Assembly (NCBI GenBank): GCA_004558025.1
Contig: SFEG01000003.1
Location: forward strand, 82,023-146,022
Reading direction: 5' to 3'
DNA: 64,000 bases
DNA from: Clostridiales bacterium
GTDB lineage: Bacteria; Bacillota; Clostridia; Oscillospirales; Oscillospiraceae
Both the position numbers and the translations under genes were made by a program. Below the pieces are notes generated by a model. The model did no database searches and was not told where the DNA came from. It saw nothing but the letters and a program-made list of their open reading frames with translations. The number at the start of each line of letters is the position of its first letter. The stretch's first letter is position 1. Below are positions 23,877 to 32,753 of this stretch, in pieces.

Positions 23877-25133
23877 ATGATAAAAGTAGCACAGTTTATG
23901 AAGTCTCACGGTATAGATGCCGAGAGGGTCGACCTTTCCGAATGCACAAAGGCCTTTGCCGACGCGATGCGCACAGGGCTTGCCGAGCAGCAGAAGAATA
24001 TGCCCATGCTGCCGACGTATCTGTATTCGTCGGGGAAGCTCAAAAGGGGCGGAAAAGCCATCGTCATCGATGCGGGCGGAACGAGATTCCGCACGGCGAT
24101 TATAAGCTTTGACGGGAAAAAGGCCGTTATCGACTCGCTCGATAAGCGCTCAATGCCCGGCGCGGCGGAGCCTGTGAGCTGGAATGAGTTTATCTCCTGC
24201 GTTGCCGACTGCGTGCAGCCGCTTCTGAAGCAGACCGAAAATATCGGCTTCTGCTTTTCATATCCGATAGAAATAACGCCCGAGTGCGACGGTAAGGTGC
24301 TGGGGCTCACAAAGCAGGTCAAGATCGAGGGCGCTGTCGGCTCGTACCTCGGCGCGTCGCTGAGAGCGGAGCTCGAACGCCGCGGCGAAAAACCGGGCAG
24401 GATCGTTGTTTTGAACGACACTCCGGCGACTTTGCTTGCCGGAAGGGTGCTCTCAAAGGGCAGCTATGACGGATATATCGGCCTCGTAGCCGGAACGGGC
24501 TGCAATACCTGCTGCGAGATTGAATGCGGCAAGATAGAAAAGCTCGGGCTCGAAGGCGGCAGGAAAATGCTTGTTAACCTCGAAAGTGGCTCGTTCGGCT
24601 CATTTCCGCGAGGCGAAGCAGATCTTGCTATGGACGAGGATCTCCCCGACACCGGAGCATACATTGCCGAAAAAATGATATCCGGCCGCTATCTCGGACA
24701 GGTCTGCATGTACACGCTCAAAATGGCCGCAAAAGAAGGGCTGTTTTCCGAGCGCGCGACGGAGATAATCGAAAAAATGATCGAGCTCACGACTCCCACC
24801 ATTGATAAATGGGGCAGCGGCCGCTTCCCAAAGGGCTTTAACAGCGAGGACAGGGTCAATTTAGTTTACATAATATCCGAGATCTTCGAGCGCTCGGCGA
24901 GGTGCATAGCCTCCAAGCTCTGCGGCATACTCGAGGTCACGGGCGCCGGCAGCTCGCGCCCCGTGTGCATCGCGGTGGACGGTTCGCTTTATTCCGAAAG
25001 CAAGCTCCTGCGCCCGGAGCTTGAGCGTTTTATGGATGTGTACGCGGGAGAAATCATGGGCAGACGCTATGAATTTATAAATGCCGAGAATATGAGTCTT
25101 ATCGGCACAGCTGCGGCGGTGCTGCTGTTATGA
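23877..25133 (+). CDS. Hexokinase-family sugar kinase
   Basis: This 418-residue kinase is of the eukaryotic-type hexokinase family rather than the usual bacterial ROK or glucokinase type. Landmarks are the phosphate-1 motif VIDAGGTRFRTAII, FCFSYPIEITPECDG, catalytic-aspartate region LNDTPATLLAG, LVAGTGCNTC, FGSFPRGEADLA and the late GAGSSRPVCIAVDGSLY. Substrates in relatives are glucose and other hexoses. The ATG at 23877 has GAGG just upstream. Its stop overlaps the znuA start, so it is co-transcribed with a zinc transporter, an odd pairing. Confidence 0.85.
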   Translation: MIKVAQFMKSHGIDAERVDLSECTKAFADAMRTGLAEQQKNMPMLPTYLYSSGKLKRGGKAIVIDAGGTRFRTAIISFDGKKAVIDSLDKRSMPGAAEPVSWNEFISCVADCVQPLLKQTENIGFCFSYPIEITPECDGKVLGLTKQVKIEGAVGSYLGASLRAELERRGEKPGRIVVLNDTPATLLAGRVLSKGSYDGYIGLVAGTGCNTCCEIECGKIEKLGLEGGRKMLVNLESGSFGSFPRGEADLAMDEDLPDTGAYIAEKMISGRYLGQVCMYTLKMAAKEGLFSERATEIIEKMIELTTPTIDKWGSGRFPKGFNSEDRVNLVYIISEIFERSARCIASKLCGILEVTGAGSSRPVCIAVDGSLYSESKLLRPELERFMDVYAGEIMGRRYEFINAENMSLIGTAAAVLLL

Positions 25134-26077
25134 AAAAAGCGAAAAAACTTATTCCGCTGCTCCTGTGCCTGTGCCTTATCCTATCCGGCTGCGCGGCGCG
25201 GGAAACGGAGGAGAAGGACAGCTCGAAGCTGCAGATAGTGTGCACGAACTTCCCGGCCTACGATTTTGCGCGCGAGATCGCGGGGAACAGGGCGCAGATA
25301 AAGCTGCTGATAAAGCCCGGCGCGGAGGTGCATTCGTATGAGCCCGCGCCGAAGGAGGTCATCGCGATACAGGAAAGCGACCTGTTTATCTGCAACGGCG
25401 GCGAATCGGAGGCCTGGGTCGAGTCGCTCGTGGGCGAGGATGTGAATATCCTGCGCATGATGGAATGTGTCGAGACTGTTGCCGAAAGCGGCGAGGGCAT
25501 CTATGCCGCCGAGGACGAGCACGATCATGAGCATGACGACGGGAAAGAGGAGCTCGACGAGCATGTGTGGACAACGCCCGGAAACGCGGCGAAGATATGC
25601 TACGCTTTGTGCGATAAGCTCTGTGAGGCCGACCCCGAGAATGCAAACGAATATATGCTAAACTATGAGGTCTATAACGCAAAGCTCATGGAGCTCGATA
25701 TTGAGATACGAACGACTGTCTTGAACGGTGTGCGCGATACGCTCGTTTTTGCCGACCGTTTCCCGATGCGCTATTTTACGCGTGAGTACGGGCTCAAATA
25801 CTATGCAGCCTATCCCGGCTGTGCATCCCAGACCGAGCCCTCGGCGAAAACCGTCGCGTTCTTGATTGACCATGTGCGCGAGGAGAATATTCCCGCCGTT
25901 TTGTACATGGAATTTTCAAATGAGAAGATGGCCGACGTCATCTGCGAGGACACCGGATGCAAAAAGCTCCCGTTTTACTCGGCGCACAGCGTGACGGCAC
26001 AGCAGTTCGAGGACGGGGTCACATACCTCGACCTTATGCGCATGAATATTGAAACCCTGAAGGAGGCGCTTTACTGA
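25130..26077 (+). CDS. znuA: Zinc ABC transporter substrate-binding lipoprotein
   Basis: This cluster A-I metal-binding lipoprotein delivers zinc (or manganese) to the ABC permease. A signal peptide ends in a lipobox with Cys21 (LILSGC). Ligand histidines are seen at EVHSYEP, the acidic His-rich loop DEHDHEHDDG (about residue 125) and LDEHVWTTP, and a late Asp/His ligand region is near the C-terminus. The His-rich loop points to zinc. It starts inside the hexokinase stop and is followed one base later by the ATPase gene. Confidence 0.92.
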   Translation: MKKAKKLIPLLLCLCLILSGCAARETEEKDSSKLQIVCTNFPAYDFAREIAGNRAQIKLLIKPGAEVHSYEPAPKEVIAIQESDLFICNGGESEAWVESLVGEDVNILRMMECVETVAESGEGIYAAEDEHDHEHDDGKEELDEHVWTTPGNAAKICYALCDKLCEADPENANEYMLNYEVYNAKLMELDIEIRTTVLNGVRDTLVFADRFPMRYFTREYGLKYYAAYPGCASQTEPSAKTVAFLIDHVREENIPAVLYMEFSNEKMADVICEDTGCKKLPFYSAHSVTAQQFEDGVTYLDLMRMNIETLKEALY

Positions 26078-26078
26078 A

Positions 26079-26783
26079 ATGGCACAGATAACATGCAGGA
26101 ACCTCAGCTTTGCCTATGACGGCGAAACAGTTCTGAGCGATATAAAATTTTCTCTCGACGCGGGCGCGTATCTGTGCATCGTCGGCGAAAACGGCTCGGG
26201 CAAAAGTACGCTCATGCGCGGCATTTTGGGACTCAAGCAGCCGTCGAAGGGCGAAATTGTTTTTGACGATCTCAAGCCGACGGAGATAGGCTATCTCCCG
26301 CAGCAGACGCAGATACAGCGCGATTTCCCGGCCTCGGTGCGCGAGGTCGTGCTCTCGGGCAGATTAAATTCCATGCGCGGCAGGCTATTCTATAACGCCG
26401 AGGATAAGGCCGCGGCCGCCGAGAACATGGAGCGCCTCGGCATTGACGATATAGCCGACCGCTGCTATCTTGAGCTCTCCGGCGGCCAGCAGCAGCGCGT
26501 TCTGCTTGCGCGCGCGATGTGCGCGACGAAAAAGCTCCTGCTGCTCGACGAGCCTGTTACGGGGCTCGATCCCGTCGCGGCAAATGAAATGTATAACCTT
26601 ATAAAGCTCGTCAATCTCTGCGATAACACGAGCGTCATCATGATATCGCACGATATCCACGCCGCTGTACGCTACGCGACGCATATTCTGCACCTTGGCC
26701 GCAGTCAGCTGTTTTTCGGCACTACGGCGCAGTACCGCGAGAGTGACCTCGCACGCAGATTTGTGGGAGGATCGAGAGCATGA
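26079..26783 (+). CDS. znuC: Zinc ABC transporter ATP-binding protein
   Basis: This 234-residue ABC ATPase has Walker A GENGSGKST, Q loop IGYLPQQTQIQ, signature LSGGQQQRVLLARA, Walker B KLLLLDEPV and switch histidine ISHDIH. It couples ATP hydrolysis to metal import with the neighbours. Its stop overlaps the permease start by four bases. Confidence 0.93.
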   Translation: MAQITCRNLSFAYDGETVLSDIKFSLDAGAYLCIVGENGSGKSTLMRGILGLKQPSKGEIVFDDLKPTEIGYLPQQTQIQRDFPASVREVVLSGRLNSMRGRLFYNAEDKAAAAENMERLGIDDIADRCYLELSGGQQQRVLLARAMCATKKLLLLDEPVTGLDPVAANEMYNLIKLVNLCDNTSVIMISHDIHAAVRYATHILHLGRSQLFFGTTAQYRESDLARRFVGGSRA

Positions 26784-27601
26784 TAGAGCTTATAAAGGAA
26801 ATGTTTTCTTATCATTTCATGATCCGAGCCGTCGTTGTCGGCGTGCTGGTATCGCTGTGCGCGGCACTCTTGGGCGTGTCGCTTGTCTTAAAGCGCTATT
26901 CCATGATAGGCGACGGCCTTTCGCACGTCGGCTTCGGCGCACTGGCGATAGCCGCGGCTGCCAATATAGCACCGCTGTATCTCGCTGTGCCGGTAGTAAT
27001 AGCGGCGGCATTCCTACTACTCAGGATAAATCAGAACAGCAAGATAAAGGGCGACGCGGCGATAGCGCTGATATCGTCCTCGGCGCTTGCTATAGGTGTT
27101 GCTACCGTGTCGCTGACAACAGGAATGAACACCGACGTTTCAAACTATATGTTCGGCAGCATACTGTCCTTGAGCCGCGCCGACGCTGTCCTGAGCGTCA
27201 TACTCTCCGCAGTGGTGCTTTTGATGTTTATCCTTTTGTATCCGCGCATATTCGCCGTCACATTTGACGAGACCTTTGCCCGTGCGACGGGCACGAAGGC
27301 TCAGCTTATAAACAGCATTATCGCCGTGCTCACCGCAGTCACGGTCGTTATTGGCATGCGTATGATGGGCGCGCTGCTTATCTCCAGCCTCATCATCTTT
27401 CCGGCGCTCACGGCAATGCGTCTTTGCCGCAGCTTCAAAAGCGTGGTCATATGCTCCAGCATTGTCTCGGTCGTCTGCTTTATAATCGGTATGGCTGCAT
27501 CTTATGCATTCGAGCTTCCGTCCGGCGCGGCGATAGTTATCGTCAATATCATCGCTTTTGCGGCGTTTTCTTTTGCAGCTTTACTAAAAAAACGGGCGTG
27601 A
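26780..27601 (+). CDS. znuB: Zinc ABC transporter permease
   Basis: This 273-residue ABC-3 family permease has about eight membrane segments. Conserved blocks are LLGVSLVLKRYSMIGDGLSH, GVATVSLTTGMNTDVSNYMF and MRMMGALLISSLIIFPA. It forms the channel for the zinc system with the two preceding genes. No Zur box is visible because the operon starts upstream of hexokinase. A terminator follows at 27622. Confidence 0.93.
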   Translation: MIELIKEMFSYHFMIRAVVVGVLVSLCAALLGVSLVLKRYSMIGDGLSHVGFGALAIAAAANIAPLYLAVPVVIAAAFLLLRINQNSKIKGDAAIALISSSALAIGVATVSLTTGMNTDVSNYMFGSILSLSRADAVLSVILSAVVLLMFILLYPRIFAVTFDETFARATGTKAQLINSIIAVLTAVTVVIGMRMMGALLISSLIIFPALTAMRLCRSFKSVVICSSIVSVVCFIIGMAASYAFELPSGAAIVIVNIIAFAAFSFAALLKKRA

Positions 27602-27621
27602 AACTGTACAAACCCCATAAA

Positions 27622-27658
27622 AATCGGCTCCGAGCGTAAAAATCGGGGTCGATTTTTT
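27622..27658 (+). terminator. Terminator of the hexokinase-znu operon
   Basis: 11-bp arms (27622-27632, 27644-27654) with two G-U pairs, followed by TTTT. Confidence 0.75.
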
Positions 27659-27680
27659 ATGCAAAAATTCACGAAAACAG

Positions 27681-27711
27681 TGAATATTCGCGCTATAATG
27701 AATAATATTCA
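27681..27711 (+). promoter_or_regulatory. ARG-box-like operators upstream of the amino acid ABC transporter
   Basis: TGAATAATATTCA (27699-27711) is a perfect palindrome matching the ArgR/AhrC half-site pattern, and TGAATATTC (27681-27689) holds a second. A TGAATA half-site lies between -35 and -10 (27772-27777). This arrangement suggests arginine-responsive control. Confidence 0.65.
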
Positions 27712-27761
27712 CTCAAAACATGGATTTTATAAAAAAATACGAATATTTTTTCAAAAAAGTG

Positions 27762-27790
27762 TTGACAAGAGTGAATAAAGATGCTAATAT
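27762..27790 (+). promoter_or_regulatory. Promoter of the amino acid ABC transporter operon
   Basis: TTGACA and TAATAT with a 17-base spacer, 61 bases before the ATG. Confidence 0.85.
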
Positions 27791-27850
27791 AGGCAACGTC
27801 GTAAGGAACGGCACACAAAACAGTTTAAAAATTTTTGAGAGGTATAAAAA

Positions 27851-28780
27851 ATGAAAAAGTTTATCGCACTTCTGCTCGCGATGGTCATGGTGTTCGCACT
27901 GTGCGCATGCGGCAATGACGACGCAAAAGACAATGACGGCGACCAGGTAAAGGATTATTCGTCCATGACTCTTGACGAGCTCAAGGCAGAGCTCAAGACC
28001 GTTGAAGACGGCAAGCTCACCGTTGCTACCAGCCCCGACTTCGCTCCCTACGAGTTCTACTCCCTCGACGCTAACGGCGACGCAACTCTCGCGGGCTTCG
28101 ATATCGCATTCGCTCAGTACATAGCAGATAAGCTCGGCCTTGAGCTGAACATCATCACCATGGACTTTGATGGCACCCTCGCAGAGCTCCAGGCAAAGAA
28201 CGTTGATATCGGCATGGCCGGTTACTCCCCCGACCCCAAGCGTGAGAGCATCATGAGCTTCACCAAGATCTACTACAAGGGCGGCCAGTCCTTCGTGACC
28301 TCCAAGGCAAAGGCAGACGAGATCACTTCTCTTGAGACTGCAAACAACGCAAAGTACAAGATCGGTGCTCAGACCGGCTCCATCCAGTACGACCTGGCAG
28401 AGGCCAACACTCCCGACGCTGACAACATCGGCCTGACCAAGGTTCCCGACATCATCGCTGAGGTCATTTCCGGCAAGCTCGACGGCGCATTCATGGAGAC
28501 CATCGTTGCAAAGGCATACCAGGCACAGTACGAGGATCTCGTCATTGTCTGCGACGTACCTTACGAGCAGGAAGGCTCCGCGATCGGAGTAAATAAGGAC
28601 AACGAAGTTCTCCTTGCAGCTCTTAACCTCATCATCGACGAGGCCATAAACGACGGCAGCCTCCAGAAGTTCGTTGACGAGGCGGGCATCCTCGCAGTCG
28701 GCGACAAGTACGAAGGCCTGCTCGACGATGCAGGTAATGTTCCCGAAGCTGACGCACCTGCAGACGACACCGCAGCATAA
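27851..28780 (+). CDS. Polar amino acid ABC transporter substrate-binding lipoprotein
   Basis: This 309-residue lipoprotein has signal peptide lipobox LCAC (Cys20) and a family 3 solute-binding domain (TVATSPDFAPYEFY, GFDIAFAQYIADKLGL, DIGMAGYSPDPKRE, IGAQTGSIQYDLA). Codon use indicates high expression. The ligand is a polar amino acid; the ARG-box-like operators upstream favour arginine, ornithine or lysine over glutamine. The C-terminus is a short acidic, alanine-rich tail. It heads an operon with permease, ATPase and a peptidase-like hydrolase. Confidence 0.9.
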   Translation: MKKFIALLLAMVMVFALCACGNDDAKDNDGDQVKDYSSMTLDELKAELKTVEDGKLTVATSPDFAPYEFYSLDANGDATLAGFDIAFAQYIADKLGLELNIITMDFDGTLAELQAKNVDIGMAGYSPDPKRESIMSFTKIYYKGGQSFVTSKAKADEITSLETANNAKYKIGAQTGSIQYDLAEANTPDADNIGLTKVPDIIAEVISGKLDGAFMETIVAKAYQAQYEDLVIVCDVPYEQEGSAIGVNKDNEVLLAALNLIIDEAINDGSLQKFVDEAGILAVGDKYEGLLDDAGNVPEADAPADDTAA

Positions 28781-28799
28781 CGATAGATAATAACGAAAT

Positions 28800-28826
28800 T
28801 TCTCCCCGGAGAATCTCCGGGGAGAA
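28800..28826 (+). other. Intercistronic hairpin between binding protein and permease genes
   Basis: TTCTCCCCGG and CCGGGGAGAA arms with a 7-base loop and no strong T tail. Such hairpins usually let the binding protein be made in excess over the permease. Confidence 0.75.
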
Positions 28827-28862
28827 TTTCCCGTATACACAGTTTTGAAAGGGGAAGGACGT

Positions 28863-29642
28863 ATGTTTTTTACTCCGGAGGGATTCTCAATGACATGGGA
28901 TTACAGGCAGTTGTTTATAGACGGCCTTGTCTGCACGGTATCCCTGTCCGCGTTGACCGTTATATTCGGTTTTATTCTCGCACTGCTGCTTGCGGTCATG
29001 CGCCTGAGCAAATGGCAGCCGTTCGGCTTTCTTGCACTCGATAAGCACGGCCACCTGCGCGAGGATGGCTTTCTCGCGGCTCTCGGCCGCTTTAACCCTG
29101 TTTCCTTTATCGCAAGCGTTTATGTCGAGCTCTTCCGCGCAACGCCTATGCTCGTTCAGCTCTTCATTATATATTATGTGGTGTTTGCAAACATCGATAT
29201 CCCCTCGTTCAAGCTCTTCGGAACCATCCGCTTTGAGCGTTTCGTTCCCGGTGTTGTCGCACTGAGCCTCAACTCCGCGGCGTATTTGAGTGAGATCATC
29301 CGCTCCGGCATCCAGAGCATCGACGGCGGACAGACGGAGGCTGCGCGCTCCCTGGGTCTTACTCAGGCGCAGAACATGCGCTTTATCATACTGCCGCAGG
29401 CAATTAAGAATATCCTCCCGGCTATCGCGAACGAATTTGTCACGATAATCAAGGAGTCCTCTATCTGCTACACCATCGGCGTTGGTGAGATAATGTATGC
29501 AGTCACATCCATCAAGGGCGCAACGTTCCGTATCGCAGAGCCGCTCGTTGTCGCAACGGCAGTGTACTTCTGCCTGACATTCCCCACCTCCAAGATAATC
29601 GAACATTTTGAAAGGAAGATGAGCGTCGGTGACAAACGATAA
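28863..29642 (+). CDS. Amino acid ABC transporter permease
   Basis: This 259-residue HisM/GlnP-type permease starts at ATG 28863 behind AGGGGAAGGA. It has the periplasmic-side start DYRQLFIDGLVCTVSLS, ELFRATPMLVQLF and the EAA loop EAARSLGLTQAQNMRFIILP that docks the ATPase. An insert of about 25 residues after the first segment (AVMRLSKWQPFGFLALDKHG) is longer than usual. It overlaps the ATPase start by 14 bases. Confidence 0.92.
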   Translation: MFFTPEGFSMTWDYRQLFIDGLVCTVSLSALTVIFGFILALLLAVMRLSKWQPFGFLALDKHGHLREDGFLAALGRFNPVSFIASVYVELFRATPMLVQLFIIYYVVFANIDIPSFKLFGTIRFERFVPGVVALSLNSAAYLSEIIRSGIQSIDGGQTEAARSLGLTQAQNMRFIILPQAIKNILPAIANEFVTIIKESSICYTIGVGEIMYAVTSIKGATFRIAEPLVVATAVYFCLTFPTSKIIEHFERKMSVGDKR

Positions 29643-30372
29643 ACTTATACAGGTAAAAGACCTGAAGAAATACTACAAAAAGGGCGTTATCAAGGCGCTC
29701 GACGGCGTTACGGTCGATATCAACCGCGGCGACGTTATGGTCGTCATCGGCCCTTCCGGCTCCGGCAAGTCAACGCTCCTGCGCTCGCTGAATCTGCTTG
29801 AGGAGCCCACGAGCGGCAGCATTATCTTCGAAAACGTCGATATAACCAATAAGAAGATAGACATAAACAAGCACCGTCAGAAGATGGGCATGGTCTTCCA
29901 GCACTTTAACCTCTTCCCACACAAGACGATACTTGAAAACATGATTCTCGCGCCCGTCGAGGTCAAAAAGGTGCCAGTTGACGAGGCCAAGGCCAAGGCG
30001 ATGGAGCTATTAAAGCGCGTCGGCCTTGAGGACCGTGCCGATGCATACCCAATCCAGCTCTCCGGCGGCCAGAAGCAGCGTATAGCGATCGTCCGCGCAC
30101 TGTGCATGGAGCCCGACGTCATGCTCTTTGACGAGCCGACGAGTGCGCTTGACCCCGAGATGGTCGGCGAGGTGCTCGATGTTATGAAGGAGCTTGCGCA
30201 CGAGGGCATGACGATGGTCGTTGTCACCCACGAGATGGGCTTTGCCCGCGAGGTCGGCAATCGAGTCCTGTTTATGGCCGACGGCAAGCTCGTCGAGGAG
30301 GGCACGCCTGAGGACATCTTCGAGCATCCTCAGAGCGAGCGCTTGCAGGACTTCCTTTCCAAGGTGCTTTGA
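29629..30372 (+). CDS. Amino acid ABC transporter ATP-binding protein
   Basis: This 247-residue GlnQ/HisP-type ATPase starts at GTG 29629. It has Walker A GPSGSGKST, Q loop GMVFQHFNLFPH, signature LSGGQKQRIAIVRAL, Walker B VMLFDEPTSALDPE and switch VTHEMGF. It completes the importer with the two upstream genes and is one base from the M20 hydrolase gene. Confidence 0.95.
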   Translation: MTNDKLIQVKDLKKYYKKGVIKALDGVTVDINRGDVMVVIGPSGSGKSTLLRSLNLLEEPTSGSIIFENVDITNKKIDINKHRQKMGMVFQHFNLFPHKTILENMILAPVEVKKVPVDEAKAKAMELLKRVGLEDRADAYPIQLSGGQKQRIAIVRALCMEPDVMLFDEPTSALDPEMVGEVLDVMKELAHEGMTMVVVTHEMGFAREVGNRVLFMADGKLVEEGTPEDIFEHPQSERLQDFLSKVL

Positions 30373-30373
30373 T

Positions 30374-31825
30374 ATGAATGAAATAAAGACTAAACTCAAA
30401 AACGCCGCCATAGATTCCATTGAATCTATGGCGGACCTCTACGAAAAAACAGCCGACGAGATATGGGATAACCCGGAGCTGTCGCTCAAGGAATACAAGG
30501 CCGCGGCGCTTTACTGCAAAATACTGCGCGAGCATGGCTTTGAGGTACACGAAAAGCTCTGCGGTATCGACACCGCGTTCTGCGGCTCGTTCGGCAGCGG
30601 CAGACCCTATATCGGTGTGCTCGGAGAGTTCGATGCGCTCTCCGGCCTTTCGCAGAAGGCGGGGCTATGCGAAAAAGACTCTGTCGTCCATGACGGAAAC
30701 GGCCACGGCTGCGGACACAATCTGCTGGGCGTAGCCTCGCTTGCAGCGGCCTTTGCCGTTAAGAAATATCTTGAGGATAGCGGCAGCAGCGGCACGGTCA
30801 TTTTCTTCGGCTGTCCCGGAGAAGAGGGCGGCAGCGGCAAAGCGTTCATGGCGCGCGAGCGTGCTTGGGAAAAGCTCGATGCCGCGTTCTGCTGGCATCC
30901 CGCGGACGTCAATCAGGTAAAGACCGGCACAAACAACTCATCCATTCAGGTGCTGTATAAATTCAAGGGTACAGCCGCGCACGCGGCGGCGTGCCCGGAG
31001 CTTGGCCGCAGTGCGCTCGATGCCGTTGAGCTGATGAATATCGGCGTGCAGTTTCTGCGCGAGCATATGACAGACGACTGCCGCGTACACTACGCGATAA
31101 CAAACACGGGCGGCATTTCGCCGAACGTCGTCCAGTCCGAGGCCGAGGTGCTGTATATGACGCGCGCAAACAAAGTCAAGGACTGCGTCGAGCTGCAAAA
31201 GCGCGTGGACAAGATAGCCGAGGGTGCGGCGCTTATGACCGAGACGAGCCTGGAGCGCGTTTTCATAGACGGCACGGCGGAGCTCCTGCCGAACTTCACA
31301 CTCGAGAAGCTCATGTACGATAATTTCGAAAAGATCGGCGTTCCGCAATATACGGACGCAGAGCGCGAGTTTGCCGCCGAGCTGCGCAAGACCTTCCCCA
31401 AGCAGAGCTCCGCTCCCGGCATCGGCGCGCATTTTGACGCGGATATTGCCGAGACCGTCATGGAGAAGACGCACGATCTCGCAGAGCCCCTCAACGATTT
31501 TCTCATGCCTTACTACTCCGGCACCGGCTTCATAGCCGGCAGCACCGACGTCGGCGATGTCAGCTGGCTTACCCCGGCCGCACAGATCGAGACCGTAACA
31601 TGGCCGAGCGGTATGCCCGGACATACATGGCAGACCGTTGCCTGCGGCAAAAGCAGCATCGCCTATAAGGGCATGCTCTGTGCGGGCAAGGTCATGGCGG
31701 CATCGGTCATCGACCTTATCGAAGACCCAAAGCTTTTAAAGGCTGTGCGCGAGGAGTTCAAGCGCCGCTCGAAGGGCGGCTATACCTGCCCGATCGAGCC
31801 CGGCGCTGTGCCCATAGCGCTTTGA
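30374..31825 (+). CDS. M20 family amidohydrolase (AbgB-like)
   Basis: This 483-residue zinc aminoacylase of the AbgB/p-aminobenzoyl-glutamate hydrolase group has the metal motif GHGCGHNLLG, acidic block CPGEEGGSGK with the catalytic Glu, dimerisation domain KFKGTAAHAAACPELGRS and a late metal ligand region. Relatives cleave N-acyl or aminobenzoyl amino acids to free amino acids. Being the last gene of the transporter operon, it may release the transported amino acid from a conjugate or dipeptide brought in by the ABC system. That link is inference. Confidence 0.88.
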   Translation: MNEIKTKLKNAAIDSIESMADLYEKTADEIWDNPELSLKEYKAAALYCKILREHGFEVHEKLCGIDTAFCGSFGSGRPYIGVLGEFDALSGLSQKAGLCEKDSVVHDGNGHGCGHNLLGVASLAAAFAVKKYLEDSGSSGTVIFFGCPGEEGGSGKAFMARERAWEKLDAAFCWHPADVNQVKTGTNNSSIQVLYKFKGTAAHAAACPELGRSALDAVELMNIGVQFLREHMTDDCRVHYAITNTGGISPNVVQSEAEVLYMTRANKVKDCVELQKRVDKIAEGAALMTETSLERVFIDGTAELLPNFTLEKLMYDNFEKIGVPQYTDAEREFAAELRKTFPKQSSAPGIGAHFDADIAETVMEKTHDLAEPLNDFLMPYYSGTGFIAGSTDVGDVSWLTPAAQIETVTWPSGMPGHTWQTVACGKSSIAYKGMLCAGKVMAASVIDLIEDPKLLKAVREEFKRRSKGGYTCPIEPGAVPIAL

Positions 31826-31919
31826 CACGGTAATATTTTGTTAGTTAACAAATTAGTGCTTTTATTTTTCATTTGTTTATGCTATACTTCGAGTGTTTGT
31901 GCACATTGGAGGCATTGAT

Positions 31920-32543
31920 ATGAAAAATAAGCTTATCTTCGTCCTGGTGCTGCTGCTTATGGCGGCCGCGCTGCCGCTTTCGGCAAGCGCTGAGCTCGGG
32001 CTCAAGCCCGTTGCCGACCCTTGGGACGATCCGAATAACCTCATAAAGGACGGGCAGACTTACACGGCGTACAATGATGACGGATATATCGTCGCGTGGG
32101 AGACGCCCGAATGCGACGTTAACGGCAAATACATGCTGATTAAAAACGACACCGAGCTTAAGGTAGAATACCGCGTGAGCTACATGGGCGATGTGCCCTG
32201 GGGTCATGTCACGGTCTCCGCCGACAACGGCGAGAGCTTTACCGGCTGGGTGCTCATGAGCGATCTTCTCGGAGCAGACGGCAAGCCTGCCGCGCAGGCG
32301 CCGATCGAGGTCCCCGATCATCCGATGATAGCAGACCCCACGCCCGAGCCGACAGAGGAGCCGGATGAGGCGGAGGTCACGCCGACGCCGACGGTGCCCG
32401 TTCGCCCCGAGCAGGCCATAAGCATCAATAATACCTATAACGCCGCAATAGTGTACACCTCGGTGGCGATCGCGGCCGTTGCGATAGCATTTGCTATACT
32501 CGTTCTCGTTAAGCATAAGGCGCTCAACAAAAAAGGCGAGTAA
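31920..32543 (+). CDS. Secreted SH3-like protein with C-terminal membrane anchor
   Basis: The 207-residue protein starts at ATG 31920 behind TTGGAGGC. A signal peptide (residues 1-23, ending SASAE) is followed by a soluble domain (about 25-125) with short beta strands such as KYMLIKNDTELKVEYRVSY and GWVLMSDLLGADG, resembling a bacterial SH3-like wall-binding module. A Pro/Thr/Glu-rich spacer (about 130-165) leads to one membrane segment near the C-terminus. It is probably a surface protein held in the membrane. No specific family was recognised. Confidence 0.7.
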   Translation: MKNKLIFVLVLLLMAAALPLSASAELGLKPVADPWDDPNNLIKDGQTYTAYNDDGYIVAWETPECDVNGKYMLIKNDTELKVEYRVSYMGDVPWGHVTVSADNGESFTGWVLMSDLLGADGKPAAQAPIEVPDHPMIADPTPEPTEEPDEAEVTPTPTVPVRPEQAISINNTYNAAIVYTSVAIAAVAIAFAILVLVKHKALNKKGE

Positions 32544-32586
32544 AACGCAAAAGTAAGGACATAATAATATCTGCAAATCAAAAACC

Positions 32587-32613
32587 TTAGCACTCAAAAA
32601 CAGAGAGTGCTAA
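32587..32613 (+). promoter_or_regulatory. CIRCE element (HrcA operator)
   Basis: TTAGCACTC, nine bases, GAGTGCTAA matches the CIRCE consensus exactly. Arms extend to 14 bp (32582-32618). It lies 136 bases before hsp20 and controls it. Confidence 0.95.
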
Positions 32614-32645
32614 GGTTTACAATTTGTTAATATAAAATACTATAT

Positions 32646-32674
32646 TTGTTCATAATTATATGGTACTTTATATA
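32646..32674 (+). promoter_or_regulatory. Probable hsp20 promoter
   Basis: TTGTTC and TATATA with a 17-base spacer lie between CIRCE and the gene. A weaker alternative -35, TTTACA at 32616, would overlap CIRCE, which better fits simple repression. Confidence 0.5.
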
Positions 32675-32753
32675 CAACAAGAAACGAAAGACATAAACAA
32701 AGAATCAAGTTTCGAGTTTAAGTCTTTCCTCAAATCATCAGGAGGTATTGATT

